Source: an uncultured SAR116 cluster alpha proteobacterium
GTDB taxonomy: Bacteria > Pseudomonadota > Alphaproteobacteria > Puniceispirillales > Puniceispirillaceae
Length of the DNA: 64,000 bases
Assembly (NCBI GenBank): GCA_902578815.1
Contig: CACHEI010000005.1
Span: forward strand, 1 to 64,000
Reading direction: 5' to 3'
This document shows positions 30,102-38,572 of the stretch, piece by piece (position 1 is the first letter of the stretch; every line of letters starts with the position of its first letter). The notes under the pieces are model-generated. The model did not search any database. It was not told where the DNA came from and saw only the letters and a program-made list of their open reading frames with translations. The translations under genes and the position numbers were made by a program.

Positions 30102-31211
30102 TCACTTCGTTAATTTGCAAGGATTGGCTTCATGAGTAACTCTTATTGACTTTGCGACCTTTAAAACCCCGTAATAACATGATGTATAGCCGATGATTGC
30201 AACCATCAAATAGGCTATTGCTGCAAGGTTGTTATGCAAAGTGATTAGACCTGCAATCATTGGGAGACCTGCCAGCGGAAGTATAATTAGCGTAGCTACA
30301 GGATTAGTAATGTGTCGTTTTTTTTGAGCATAGAACATCAGTTCGAGACCACGTCTCACGAGTTGATGTAAATGTAAGCGATCGGGTTTGATTAAAGATT
30401 TTCTGGAATAAATTCTTCTTAAAATAGCAAAACATAAATCAGCGATTGGCCAAAAAAACACAAGCAAGATTGAAAAAGGGGCGATGTCGGGGTGCCTATT
30501 TAAAAGAATTATCCCTATCCATCCTAGTGAGTGCCCTAAAATGTAACTGCCACCATCGCCAAGAAAGATTTTCCCAAAAGGATAATTAAAAAACAATAAA
30601 CCAAGCATTGCCCCTATAAAAATAATTAAGGTTTGGAACATTGCTGAGTCACCAAGTGTTGCTGAAATTAAGGCCAAACACAAGGCGACCATCACTGAAG
30701 TGCCAATAGATAGTCCATGAAGACCATCTATGATATTGAAAGCTTGGCTTACGCCTGCAGTTACTAAAACTGTCAGAGTTACTGTGAAAAAGCTGATCGT
30801 GAGCATAGAATCTAATTTTTGCACATCAAGCCTCGGTATCCACATTTCAAGCATGAATCCAGCGACTATACTTGACAAAATTGCCAGAGCTAATCGTTCT
30901 AATGGTGATGCTTGCATACCAAAATCCTCTAAAAATCCGCCAATTGCAACAGGTGCGCTTGAAAGCGCAAGAATAATCAAGAAATACTTCACACTTTGCT
31001 CAGCAAAAGTGCAGGCGATCAAGCAGCCAAACATTACCGCCATACCGCCTATTCTAGGAGTCGGATCGGTGTGGGAGGATTGGATTGCAGTAGACCGGTG
31101 GCCCTTAGCAGTGAACTTGATATGAAACTGCTTGGATAATACAATAATTCCTGCGATCAAAAGAGAAATCGCAAATGACATGAGTGTTGATGGATTGATA
31201 ATTTCTTCCAA
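30102..31211 (-). CDS. Undecaprenyl-phosphate sugar-1-phosphate transferase (WecA/MraY superfamily)
   Basis: This 369-residue polytopic membrane enzyme has about ten to eleven helices. It has the family cytoplasmic motifs: HTDPTPRIGGMAVMFG near residue 47, IIDGLHGLSIGTS (Asp-rich loop, about 161), FLGDGGSYILGHSLGW (about 217) and the HIHR-like RLHLHQLVRRGLE (about 280). Such enzymes start glycan synthesis by moving GlcNAc-1-P or a related HexNAc-1-P onto Und-P. It sits within the same-strand cluster between the DegT aminotransferase gene and a methyltransferase gene. The exact sugar cannot be told from sequence, so I do not assign wecA. Length is typical. Confidence 0.88.
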   Translation of the reverse strand: MEEIINPSTLMSFAISLLIAGIIVLSKQFHIKFTAKGHRSTAIQSSHTDPTPRIGGMAVMFGCLIACTFAEQSVKYFLIILALSSAPVAIGGFLEDFGMQASPLERLALAILSSIVAGFMLEMWIPRLDVQKLDSMLTISFFTVTLTVLVTAGVSQAFNIIDGLHGLSIGTSVMVALCLALISATLGDSAMFQTLIIFIGAMLGLLFFNYPFGKIFLGDGGSYILGHSLGWIGIILLNRHPDIAPFSILLVFFWPIADLCFAILRRIYSRKSLIKPDRLHLHQLVRRGLELMFYAQKKRHITNPVATLIILPLAGLPMIAGLITLHNNLAAIAYLMVAIIGYTSCYYGVLKVAKSIRVTHEANPCKLTK

Positions 31212-31277
31212 TTTTTCTTACCATTGAGGACCTTGATGACTGTCTTTTTGAATGAAATATCGCATCACAATCTCAAA

Positions 31278-32390
31278 CTAAGAAGAATAAAATAATCTGA
31301 TTAATTCGCATATTTTAGTTACTTCGACGGCGTCGAGGTCCACGTGCAGTGGAAGGGTAAGGATATGTTGAAACACTTTTTCAGAATTAGGAAAATCGGA
31401 ATTCGTGTTACTAACATCAAGATATGAAAGTGGTTGATAATGTATTCCAGTTTGCACGTCGTTTTTATTCAGAAAATCCCTTAATTCATTCCTATTTTCG
31501 CACCATATAACGTAAATATGGGGACAAGCTGTACATTGAGGATGGTACAGAGACTGAACTTTGTCCAGCATGACTAGCTGTTTTTCGTATTCGGCAACTA
31601 ACTCTAACCTTTTTTTTGCAAAAAAATCGAAACGTGCTAATTGGGATAAACCCAGCGCAGCGTTAATACTGCTTAAGTGATATCTAAAACCAGTGTCTTT
31701 AACGTTGAATTGGAAAGACCGATCACCTCGGGAACGTGCAAGAGTGTCGTTTTGCACACCTAGTAGACGAAAGTCTTTTATCCAATTTATAAAGTCAACA
31801 TTGTTTGAAAAAACCGCTCCACCCTCTCCGCATGTGATGTTTTTTATCCCGTCGAAACTAAAGCAAACAATGGAATTATCATTTGGGATACGGTTGTCCT
31901 TAAGATAGTAGGAGCCGAAAGACTGAGCGGCGTCATTAATTAGAGTTATACCAGCATATTTACACGCATCGGCGATATTTTCGTAATTTACAATCTTGCC
32001 AGAGTGGTGAACATGTATTAGCGCCACTACTCCAGATCCATTCAAATGAGATATTGTTTCGGAGGATACTTCTAATGTTTTTGGATCAACATCAACGATA
32101 ACTGGTTCATGTCCTGACATTAATATACTCTGAAGTGACGCTACGTAGGTAATATTTGGCACAGCAATTTTTGATGGTTTTGGAAGTCGAAGTGACTCAA
32201 TTGCAGCGTGTAGCGCTGAAGTGCCGGTGTTGACGGTGCATAAATTTTCTGGGTCGCAATTTAAAAATAATGCTAATTTTTGCTCGAATTCGATTGTTAG
32301 AGGACCCATTCCAAGGTACTCACTTCGTAATGCACCAGCTACAGAATCATAGTCTGTTTCATCTATTGAACATTTGGACAGCCTAATCAT
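31278..32390 (-). CDS. DegT/DnrJ/EryC1/StrS-type PLP sugar aminotransferase
   Basis: This 370-residue enzyme transaminates a nucleotide-linked keto-sugar. It shows TVNTGTSALHAAIESL (about 60-75), the PLP-ring block DAAQSFGSYY and the Schiff-base lysine in FSFDGIKNITCGEGGAVFS (about 186-204). The lysine is present, so this is an aminotransferase, not a DdhC/RfbH-type 3-dehydratase, which has His there. I use the ATG at 32390; an adjacent GTG would add one residue. It overlaps the rfbF stop by 8 bases. With rfbF, rfbG and the cupin gene immediately upstream it probably makes a CDP-linked amino-6-deoxyhexose. Which carbon is aminated depends on what the cupin does. Confidence 0.88.
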   Translation of the reverse strand: MIRLSKCSIDETDYDSVAGALRSEYLGMGPLTIEFEQKLALFLNCDPENLCTVNTGTSALHAAIESLRLPKPSKIAVPNITYVASLQSILMSGHEPVIVDVDPKTLEVSSETISHLNGSGVVALIHVHHSGKIVNYENIADACKYAGITLINDAAQSFGSYYLKDNRIPNDNSIVCFSFDGIKNITCGEGGAVFSNNVDFINWIKDFRLLGVQNDTLARSRGDRSFQFNVKDTGFRYHLSSINAALGLSQLARFDFFAKKRLELVAEYEKQLVMLDKVQSLYHPQCTACPHIYVIWCENRNELRDFLNKNDVQTGIHYQPLSYLDVSNTNSDFPNSEKVFQHILTLPLHVDLDAVEVTKICELIRLFYSS

Positions 32391-33150
32391 CACAAAAAGT
32401 CAGATGTCCATTTTTTTCCAAGTTGCTCAATGCATCCAGGTCTCGTTTTGTGTCCATGCACATCCAAAAACCTTCGTTTTTAAACGCCATAAGCTTACCG
32501 TTGGCTGCAGCCATTTCTAATGGCTTCCTCTCAAGCACTGTGTTGTCATCGTCGATATTATCAAGAAAATCTGGTTCGAAAACAAAAAATCCGCCATTGA
32601 TCCATCCTTGTGAAATTTGTGGTTTTTCCGCAAATACCCTCACGTTTTCTCCGTCAATTTTTAATTCACCAAATCTTGGATTAGGTCTCACTGCTGTCAC
32701 GGTTGCCATTTTCCCATGCTTATAATGAAAGTCGCGAAGCTTATTGATATCTATGTCGCAGACACCATCGCCGTAAGTAAGAAAAAAAGGCTCATCCAAA
32801 TACTTTTCTAAGCGCTTTAGACGACCACCCGTCATTACATTTTCCCCTGTGTCTATAATTGTAACTTTCCAGTTTTTACTTTTCTTAGCATCGATTATTG
32901 ATACGTTTCCAGACGAGAAATCTATTTCAATGTCATTGTAAAAATTCGAAAAATTGGAGAAATATTGTTTAATCACGTCACACTTATAACCTCCGGCAAT
33001 TAAAAAATCTGAGTGACCAAACTTTGAATATATATTCATTATTTTTTGAATTATTGGAATGCCATTGATAGTCACCATTGGTTTTGGGATAGTGGTGGTA
33101 TATTCCCCCAATCGTGTACCATACCCTCCAGCTAGGATTACCGTTTTCAT
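32383..33150 (-). CDS. rfbF: Glucose-1-phosphate cytidylyltransferase
   Basis: This 255-residue enzyme makes CDP-glucose from CTP and Glc-1-P. The nucleotide-binding start MKTVILAGGYGTRLGEYTT, the IPKPMVTINGIPII block, FFLTYGDGVCDIDI near residue 108, TAVRPNPRFGEL and INGGFFVFEPDFLD are diagnostic of RfbF. The ATG at 33150 overlaps the cupin stop as ATGA; the frame from TTG 33162 is not needed. It is the entry step of the CDP-hexose module with rfbG. Confidence 0.94.
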   Translation of the reverse strand: MKTVILAGGYGTRLGEYTTTIPKPMVTINGIPIIQKIMNIYSKFGHSDFLIAGGYKCDVIKQYFSNFSNFYNDIEIDFSSGNVSIIDAKKSKNWKVTIIDTGENVMTGGRLKRLEKYLDEPFFLTYGDGVCDIDINKLRDFHYKHGKMATVTAVRPNPRFGELKIDGENVRVFAEKPQISQGWINGGFFVFEPDFLDNIDDDNTVLERKPLEMAAANGKLMAFKNEGFWMCMDTKRDLDALSNLEKNGHLTFCDD

Positions 33151-33548
33151 GATTTTTCCCAATTAAATTCTATGTCTCCAATATTTTTCTTTCTCGTCAA
33201 CTTGGCATCGAAAGGTTCGTCAAGGTAATTTAGAATAATAGAGTCGTCCTCTAAAGTTTTAAAACCGTACCAATAGTTAGGTGGAATGTTCAAACATGTG
33301 TAACGATGTTTTGACAAAATTTCGTCGGCTTCGATCTCAAAATTCTGATTAAAAACAGCAATGTGAACTTTGCCAGTAATCACCACGAGATGTTGCTTAA
33401 GTCGAATGTTTAATTTCCAAGCATTAATCGCGTTTATTTTGTTTGATGAACAATAAATTTCGCGGGCCCCTTTTCCATTGGACCTGAAAATTTTTAACAC
33501 TTCACCGTTTAGCGTCTGAATTTTTTCTAACTTCTGTTCGAACTTCAT
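33147..33548 (-). CDS. RmlC-like cupin (dTDP-4-dehydrorhamnose 3,5-epimerase-like)
   Basis: This 133-residue single-domain cupin resembles short RmlC/WxcM-like proteins found in CDP-sugar and sialic-acid loci. Visible blocks are GEVLKIFRSN, NAWKLNIRLKQHLVVITGKV, YTCLNIPPNYWYGFKTLEDD and LNYLDEPFD. In close relatives the second block usually reads W-H-x-H; here it is WKLN, so the usual histidines are replaced and classical epimerase chemistry is doubtful. It is translationally coupled to rfbF (ATGA) and starts 3 bases after the rfbG stop. It may be a keto-isomerase or epimerase acting on CDP-4-keto-6-deoxyglucose before the DegT aminotransferase, or a non-catalytic binder. Confidence 0.75.
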   Translation of the reverse strand: MKFEQKLEKIQTLNGEVLKIFRSNGKGAREIYCSSNKINAINAWKLNIRLKQHLVVITGKVHIAVFNQNFEIEADEILSKHRYTCLNIPPNYWYGFKTLEDDSIILNYLDEPFDAKLTRKKNIGDIEFNWEKS

Positions 33549-33551
33549 TTC

Positions 33552-34595
33552 TCATACCGACATATATGCGTCTATTTGCTTGCAATGAAGATCGTCTATT
33601 TTTTCTCCATTTCTGAAAGCCTTATACCAATTTGCCGTCATTGAAACTGTCTGTGAATAATCGAGTTTTGCACTCCAATTAAGGTGATGAAAAATCTTTT
33701 CACTGCTGAGTTGTAGTAGATTGTGTTCGATAGACTCTTTGGGAAGGCCAATGTTCCATGCCAGGCCAGGCCAATAACTGCTGAGTTCAGTAACGAGGTC
33801 TATGACCGGGATGTTTCGCAAATTTCCACCTGGCGCAATATTATAGGATTCTCCGTTAGTAATATCCATGTTCGATAAAATTTCTAAATAGCCAAAAACT
33901 GGTTCTAAGACATGTTGCCAAGGCCGAGTTGAATGGGGATGTCTAATTAGCAACTCTTCGCCCGTGTCCCACGCTCGAAAAATGTCTGGTAATAATCGTT
34001 TGTCAGACCAATCACCGCCCCCAATTACGTTACCAGCTCGCGCTGTCGCAATATTAACTCTGCCGTCGCCAAAAAACGTTTTAAAGTAAGAGTTGACCAT
34101 TATTTCGACTGCGGCTTTGGATGCGCTATATGGGTCTTCCCCTCCAAGCCTATCGCACTCTCGATATCCCCAAAGCTGACTAACGTTCTCGTAACATTTG
34201 TCACTGGTTACTATCAAGACTGAAACAGGATGTTCGGTCTCCCTAAGACCTTCCAGTAAATTCAAGGTACCAAAAAGATTGGTGTTCCAATTTTTGCGCG
34301 GATTTTCAATTGAGTTAATTACGATTGGCTGAGCAGCCATATGAACAATGAAATCAGGCTTAATCTCATCAATTATTGAAATAAAATTGGTCATGGCGAT
34401 ATCACCAAAGTGAGTTTGAACTTTGACATCCAAGTTCAAGACTTCAAACAAAGATGGTTTTGTTGGAATACAATCTGAAAAACCGAAAACTTTGGCACCC
34501 ATTTGCAGAAGTACCGTCGACATCCAACTTCCTTTAAAGCCAGTATTCCCAGTAATCAAAATTTTCTTATCCGCGAAGTCAAACATTAGATTCAT
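33552..34595 (-). CDS. rfbG: CDP-glucose 4,6-dehydratase
   Basis: This 347-residue short-chain dehydrogenase/reductase converts CDP-glucose to CDP-4-keto-6-deoxyglucose. The NAD motif is TGNTGFKGSWMS (about 15-26, the F-K-G variant typical of RfbG), then FIVHMAAQPIV, TSDKCYEN with the catalytic Asp/Lys-type pair, GGEDPYSASKAAVEIM with the Y-x-x-x-K pair, and RAGNVIGGGDW and HPHSTRPWQHVLEP for substrate binding. An internal ATG three codons in is an alternative start; both overlap the upstream phosphodiesterase-like gene. It forms the CDP-hexose module with rfbF, the cupin and the aminotransferase. Confidence 0.94.
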   Translation of the reverse strand: MNLMFDFADKKILITGNTGFKGSWMSTVLLQMGAKVFGFSDCIPTKPSLFEVLNLDVKVQTHFGDIAMTNFISIIDEIKPDFIVHMAAQPIVINSIENPRKNWNTNLFGTLNLLEGLRETEHPVSVLIVTSDKCYENVSQLWGYRECDRLGGEDPYSASKAAVEIMVNSYFKTFFGDGRVNIATARAGNVIGGGDWSDKRLLPDIFRAWDTGEELLIRHPHSTRPWQHVLEPVFGYLEILSNMDITNGESYNIAPGGNLRNIPVIDLVTELSSYWPGLAWNIGLPKESIEHNLLQLSSEKIFHHLNWSAKLDYSQTVSMTANWYKAFRNGEKIDDLHCKQIDAYMSV

Positions 34596-35877
34596 CTAAA
34601 AAAGATTTAATTTTCTGATAAATCTGAGTGATGTGCTTCGGTTTATTGGTTTCAGGAATTTCCTCTGAGCAATAATAGTAGCCAGTTGGTGCGTGAATAG
34701 TATTTTTGATGGCAACAAAGGAATAAAAGCCTAACATTTTTGTTGAGACCCTTTGATCTGTTGCTATCATCTCAGGGGTCAGCTTTTTAGAAAAACCAAC
34801 GCTAAAATGTAAACGGTTTCCATCCAAGGCGAATTCCTCAAAAAGGCTTATCCCCGACACTGTTATCTTTGACAAAATATTTAACGCATCGTTAGCGAGG
34901 TTTTTGTTCGAAAAAACAAGAGTCAAATCCCTAGACATCCGGTAGTTGATTTGCTTTGGGAAAATATCAAATCGCGAAAAAAAAACGCCCGCATTCTCTA
35001 GCCTGTAATAATTTATGCCTCTTTGATCCAATTCTTGGCTTAGACCAGTTGCGAGAATAAGTATCCGTTTCTTATCTTCATCAAAATAATCATCTAAAAT
35101 CCAATCTAAGACCCTCAATGAATCCTCAAAAGGGTCACAATTATTTTTACAAACGGGCTCTGGATTCCTCCTGTAAAGCGATGAGGCAAGTTTTGAATTG
35201 CGCATGTAATGATGCTGGATGTGGGCAAATGAGTTAAAAAATACTGAGCTATAATCTGGATTTTCTCTGCTGATTAGCGCTACATGTATCTCGTTTATAA
35301 GAAGATCCAAAAATAATGCGCGAAACCAGCGAAATTTCAATGATTTAAAAAGCAACAACGCAAACTTAGCATAGTTTTTTACTCTGACGAATTTTAAAAA
35401 CAAAAAAACAAGTGCTAAAATCGACGCCGGGCTTAACCTTTTAGTTGAATTTTCAATAACTGCTTGTTTGAGGAGAGCGGTAGTCGTCCTAGCTGCCCAA
35501 TGGCTTGAGGAGACCGCACCGCTCCAAGGGTCGGGAACAAAAATATTTTTTGGGTTTGTCAGGTTTGCATCACAATTCATTGGTGCTAACACGACGTAGC
35601 TTTTTGCTTTTCTTTCGATGAAGTCGTGTAACCACTCAATTTTTTCATGACCTTTGTCCCCAAGTCTTTTAAGTTTATGTTCCGACGCTGTTAAGCCTGA
35701 ATAGATTGATGGCCACTGTATCCATGGCTCCAATTCTTCATATGCTTTTTCACTTGAAGTTTTTTGTAAGTTTGACACCACGTGCGACAAGTTCGGGTAT
35801 TTGCCAGGAATGTCATAAGCCTCAAGTGCATCAAAGTAAAATTCATTTAGTTGAATAAATGTTACCAATCCAGGCAT
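34579..35877 (-). CDS. Alkaline-phosphatase-superfamily (type I phosphodiesterase-like) protein
   Basis: A 432-residue protein. The N-terminal 90 residues contain a metal/nucleophile-type start (LVTFIQLNEFYFD) and the block WIQWPSIYSGLTASEH with KLKRLGDKG, seen in phosphodiesterase-like proteins of O-antigen loci. Later come SHWAARTT, HIQHHYMR and LIATGLSQE in the place of the second metal site. No signal peptide is evident. Whether all metal ligands survive is not certain; in this subfamily the C-terminal part is often poorly conserved. Its role in glycan assembly (phosphate-substituent handling or regulation) is unknown. It overlaps the glycosyltransferase gene before it by 16 bases and rfbG after it by 17. 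Confidence 0.65.
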   Translation of the reverse strand: MPGLVTFIQLNEFYFDALEAYDIPGKYPNLSHVVSNLQKTSSEKAYEELEPWIQWPSIYSGLTASEHKLKRLGDKGHEKIEWLHDFIERKAKSYVVLAPMNCDANLTNPKNIFVPDPWSGAVSSSHWAARTTTALLKQAVIENSTKRLSPASILALVFLFLKFVRVKNYAKFALLLFKSLKFRWFRALFLDLLINEIHVALISRENPDYSSVFFNSFAHIQHHYMRNSKLASSLYRRNPEPVCKNNCDPFEDSLRVLDWILDDYFDEDKKRILILATGLSQELDQRGINYYRLENAGVFFSRFDIFPKQINYRMSRDLTLVFSNKNLANDALNILSKITVSGISLFEEFALDGNRLHFSVGFSKKLTPEMIATDQRVSTKMLGFYSFVAIKNTIHAPTGYYYCSEEIPETNKPKHITQIYQKIKSFLDESNV

Positions 35878-36983
35878 TTGAAGCCCTCTTTCGCAATTGT
35901 TTCTCTCAAAAATTCTTGTTCCACTATTCCACGACTTTTAATACCCTTATAGCAAGAAAACTCGTTCTTTATAGTGGCAACATGACGAGACAACATAGAG
36001 ACTTCATGATAATCAAAATGAAACGCAGAAGGAAATTTTTTGGCTACCTCGCTCGCCGCGCCCTCTGGAAAATAAAATAATGACGGTTTGCCAGTCGAAA
36101 CATATTCGAAAATTTTTGATGGAATGGCCGACACAAATGCGGCACTCAAACACCCTAATAATATATCAGCCTTTTCAATTTCTATCAAAATTTCCCCCCA
36201 GGGTTTATGTTTGATTAAAGTTACGTTTCTTATTTCCTTTTTGTTGATTAATTTTTCTAGGCTCGAAAATAACTTACCGCTTCCAATTAAACGAAGCTCA
36301 ATTTTTGGATTTTCGGCAGCAGCAAGGATTACGGGCGCCAAGCCCTGCGCCTGTCCTATGTTACCATAATAAAGAATTTTTGTGTAAGTGTCGCAATGGT
36401 TAGAACACTCAATATTAGATAGTATTTTAAATTTTTGACCATCTAAACCATTTTTTATTATGACGGTGCTTATGCCTAGTTTTTTGAAGTAACTTTGTTC
36501 AAATTCATTGGTGACAATTATTAGGTAGGCCTTTTTTAGGAGAAAATTAAAGACCTTCTCAACCAGGGTAATCACAAAGAGTAGCGTATTGAGTTTAGTT
36601 TGGGCTTTCAAATATCCAAAAATATTATCCCTAATATCCACAATAATTTTGGCATTTGGTGCAACAACCAAAATTAATATTAATAGCGGTGAAGGTATTG
36701 TGATAACTATTCTGCTTGTATTTTTCCTTATGTTTTTGCAGAGACGTACTGCATTTATAAATTCAAAAACAGCTCTTACAAAAATATTCTTAGGCGATCC
36801 AGCTAAGGTTTTTACAAATGTAAAATTTAAATCTAGTGGAATATCTTTTTTATTTTTTGTGTTAGGACAAATTATTGTGGTCTCATTGTGTGATTTGTTT
36901 AAAGCGCTTGCAAATGACAGCACTCTATTTGAAGTCGCTGAGTCATGAGGGCACGGATAAGAGGTGATGATTGCGATGTTCAT
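35862..36983 (-). CDS. Glycosyltransferase family 4-like (GT-B fold)
   Basis: This 373-residue cytoplasmic or membrane-associated enzyme has the N-terminal Rossmann domain start MNIAIITSYPCPHDSATSNR and the Asp-rich membrane-facing segment KIIVDIRDNIFGY (about 110). The C-terminal donor site includes ILYYGNIGQAQGLAPVILAA (about 205-224), LIGSGKLFSSLEKL and IPSKIFEYVSTGKPSLFYF, where the Glu after I-F binds the donor ribose or pyrophosphate. Similar to WbuB/RfaG-like transferases. Donor and linkage unknown. The start overlaps the heparinase-like gene end by ATGA. Confidence 0.84.
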   Translation of the reverse strand: MNIAIITSYPCPHDSATSNRVLSFASALNKSHNETTIICPNTKNKKDIPLDLNFTFVKTLAGSPKNIFVRAVFEFINAVRLCKNIRKNTSRIVITIPSPLLILILVVAPNAKIIVDIRDNIFGYLKAQTKLNTLLFVITLVEKVFNFLLKKAYLIIVTNEFEQSYFKKLGISTVIIKNGLDGQKFKILSNIECSNHCDTYTKILYYGNIGQAQGLAPVILAAAENPKIELRLIGSGKLFSSLEKLINKKEIRNVTLIKHKPWGEILIEIEKADILLGCLSAAFVSAIPSKIFEYVSTGKPSLFYFPEGAASEVAKKFPSAFHFDYHEVSMLSRHVATIKNEFSCYKGIKSRGIVEQEFLRETIAKEGFKCLDW

Positions 36984-38572
36984 ATCAGTTCGAGATTACA
37001 GGAAATGAGGTTGTCTACATTGTTTTCAAGAATTACTAACACATTTTCTTCAACTTGATTAAAGCCTAAAGAGTGAGTTCCTTTTGCAACGCTCATGCGA
37101 CTGTTTTTAGTTGAAAACTTGAAACAAGTATGATTGAGCATGATTGATAATGAATAGGAATTTATTCGTTGGACTTTGATGTCGGGGTGTAGGTGAAAGT
37201 AGTTGGTACAAGGAAGGATCTCGCTGCACATCAATTGATCCTCTATTATAATTCTATTGTTAGTTATTGTTAATGTCCTTGTGTGAGGGCCCAAGAGGTT
37301 GCACCTTCCAAAACCAGATTGAGTCCCGCCTAAAATGACTTGGCTATCGTCAGATCTATAAAAACGATTTATGGTTTTCGCCTTTTTTCCGCGTCTAAAG
37401 GGCATCCAAAAAACATCTGACATTTGACCAGAGACACAAAACGCATTTTGGCTAATGATACTTTTTTCTATCATCCGTTTGGGGAGATCGTGATAAGTAG
37501 AGCAACCTGAATTAACGAAAAGTGGTGATCCGTCAAAGTAAATTTCTAAAGCAAATGTTGAGCTGTGAAGGTGCGCCGGAAGTATTTTAGCCAAATCGTT
37601 GTCAAAATTAAATAAAACATCCCAACCACCTTTTGAAAAACGTTGTACGCCGCTGAGTTGGGTGCTTATAGAGCCGCTCTCTTTTTTGAAGCCGAGCTTG
37701 AGAAAGTAAGTATCCAATTTATCTGGTGTGTACTTTTGATCTTCCCAAGCATCATTAAAATAGGTCAGTCTCTTATTAACCGTAATTGCGTGCAATTTTT
37801 TATAAAGTTTAGGTAAAAGAATTTTAAAATTTTGCGGTATACTTAGGTTTCGATCCAGCAAGATATGGTACACATCTAATAGTTCAGCTGTAACGATTAA
37901 TTGATAAATTGTGGAATTTTCAAAATGGGAACCTTCACTGTCAAACTGGGTCTCAATCACATCATCCAGTAATCGATAAAATTTTTCCAAAATTTTTTTA
38001 TTATTCTCAACAATTTGACCGCAGATCAGGATCGCTTTGCAATTTGTTATGAGATGGTTTCCGCCGATATTAAACTCAGGCAGCAATAAGTTGATACAAA
38101 TGTGTCGACTAACTATTTTTTTGTCTAATAACTTCGGATTTTTCGAATAAAAAAAAGTCAAGTTTTCAATACGCCTTGAAACTACATAAGAATGCCAAAT
38201 ATCACGGTCGTTGCAAGATGCATTAAACATCAACCAGTTTTTGTAAAGTTTGGTTGAAGTCGATCTCGATTTTCCATAGGAGAGGAAATCTAGGTAATTT
38301 AACTCAAAAATTCCTAATTTGCAGAGACTTGCCGGTTTCCAAGTCTCTAAGATAGGATTGACTTGGATGTTTGTAATTTTCAACACTGACAATTGAGCTT
38401 CTTCAGGAGCCGAAAGTGTGGAGAATAAGAAAGGAAGGTGTGGTTTTTCTACGATTGTATATTTTGTAAATTTTGAATATTGAATAACGAAGTGGACAAA
38501 GAAGTAATAATAAATCCGATAAAATACTTGTCTAGGTGATAGATTACAAATGGCAAAAATGTAATTAATCAT
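36980..38572 (-). CDS. Heparinase II/III-family protein
   Basis: A 530-residue protein. An N-terminal helical part (about 1-300; e.g. SPRQVFYRIYYYF, YDVYHILLD-like segments) precedes a beta-sandwich part with the family-typical SGVQRFSKGGWDVLFNFD, PAHLHSSTFALEIYFDGSPL, VNSGCSTYHDLPKR and SQNAFCVSG. Proteins of this kind are common inside O-antigen and exopolysaccharide operons. They may lyse or trim uronic-acid-containing glycan, or serve another, unknown biosynthetic role; no signal peptide is clear, the first hydrophobic helix being weak. I start at ATG 38572; a TTG at 38581 is possible. It overlaps wecB by 8 bases. Confidence 0.78.
   Translation of the reverse strand: MINYIFAICNLSPRQVFYRIYYYFFVHFVIQYSKFTKYTIVEKPHLPFLFSTLSAPEEAQLSVLKITNIQVNPILETWKPASLCKLGIFELNYLDFLSYGKSRSTSTKLYKNWLMFNASCNDRDIWHSYVVSRRIENLTFFYSKNPKLLDKKIVSRHICINLLLPEFNIGGNHLITNCKAILICGQIVENNKKILEKFYRLLDDVIETQFDSEGSHFENSTIYQLIVTAELLDVYHILLDRNLSIPQNFKILLPKLYKKLHAITVNKRLTYFNDAWEDQKYTPDKLDTYFLKLGFKKESGSISTQLSGVQRFSKGGWDVLFNFDNDLAKILPAHLHSSTFALEIYFDGSPLFVNSGCSTYHDLPKRMIEKSIISQNAFCVSGQMSDVFWMPFRRGKKAKTINRFYRSDDSQVILGGTQSGFGRCNLLGPHTRTLTITNNRIIIEDQLMCSEILPCTNYFHLHPDIKVQRINSYSLSIMLNHTCFKFSTKNSRMSVAKGTHSLGFNQVEENVLVILENNVDNLISCNLELI

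Noticed and set aside
31278-32390. DdhC/RfbH-type CDP-sugar 3-dehydratase
   Set aside because: The Schiff-base lysine is retained in FDGIKNITCGEGG; dehydratases of that type have His, and the protein is shorter than RfbH.
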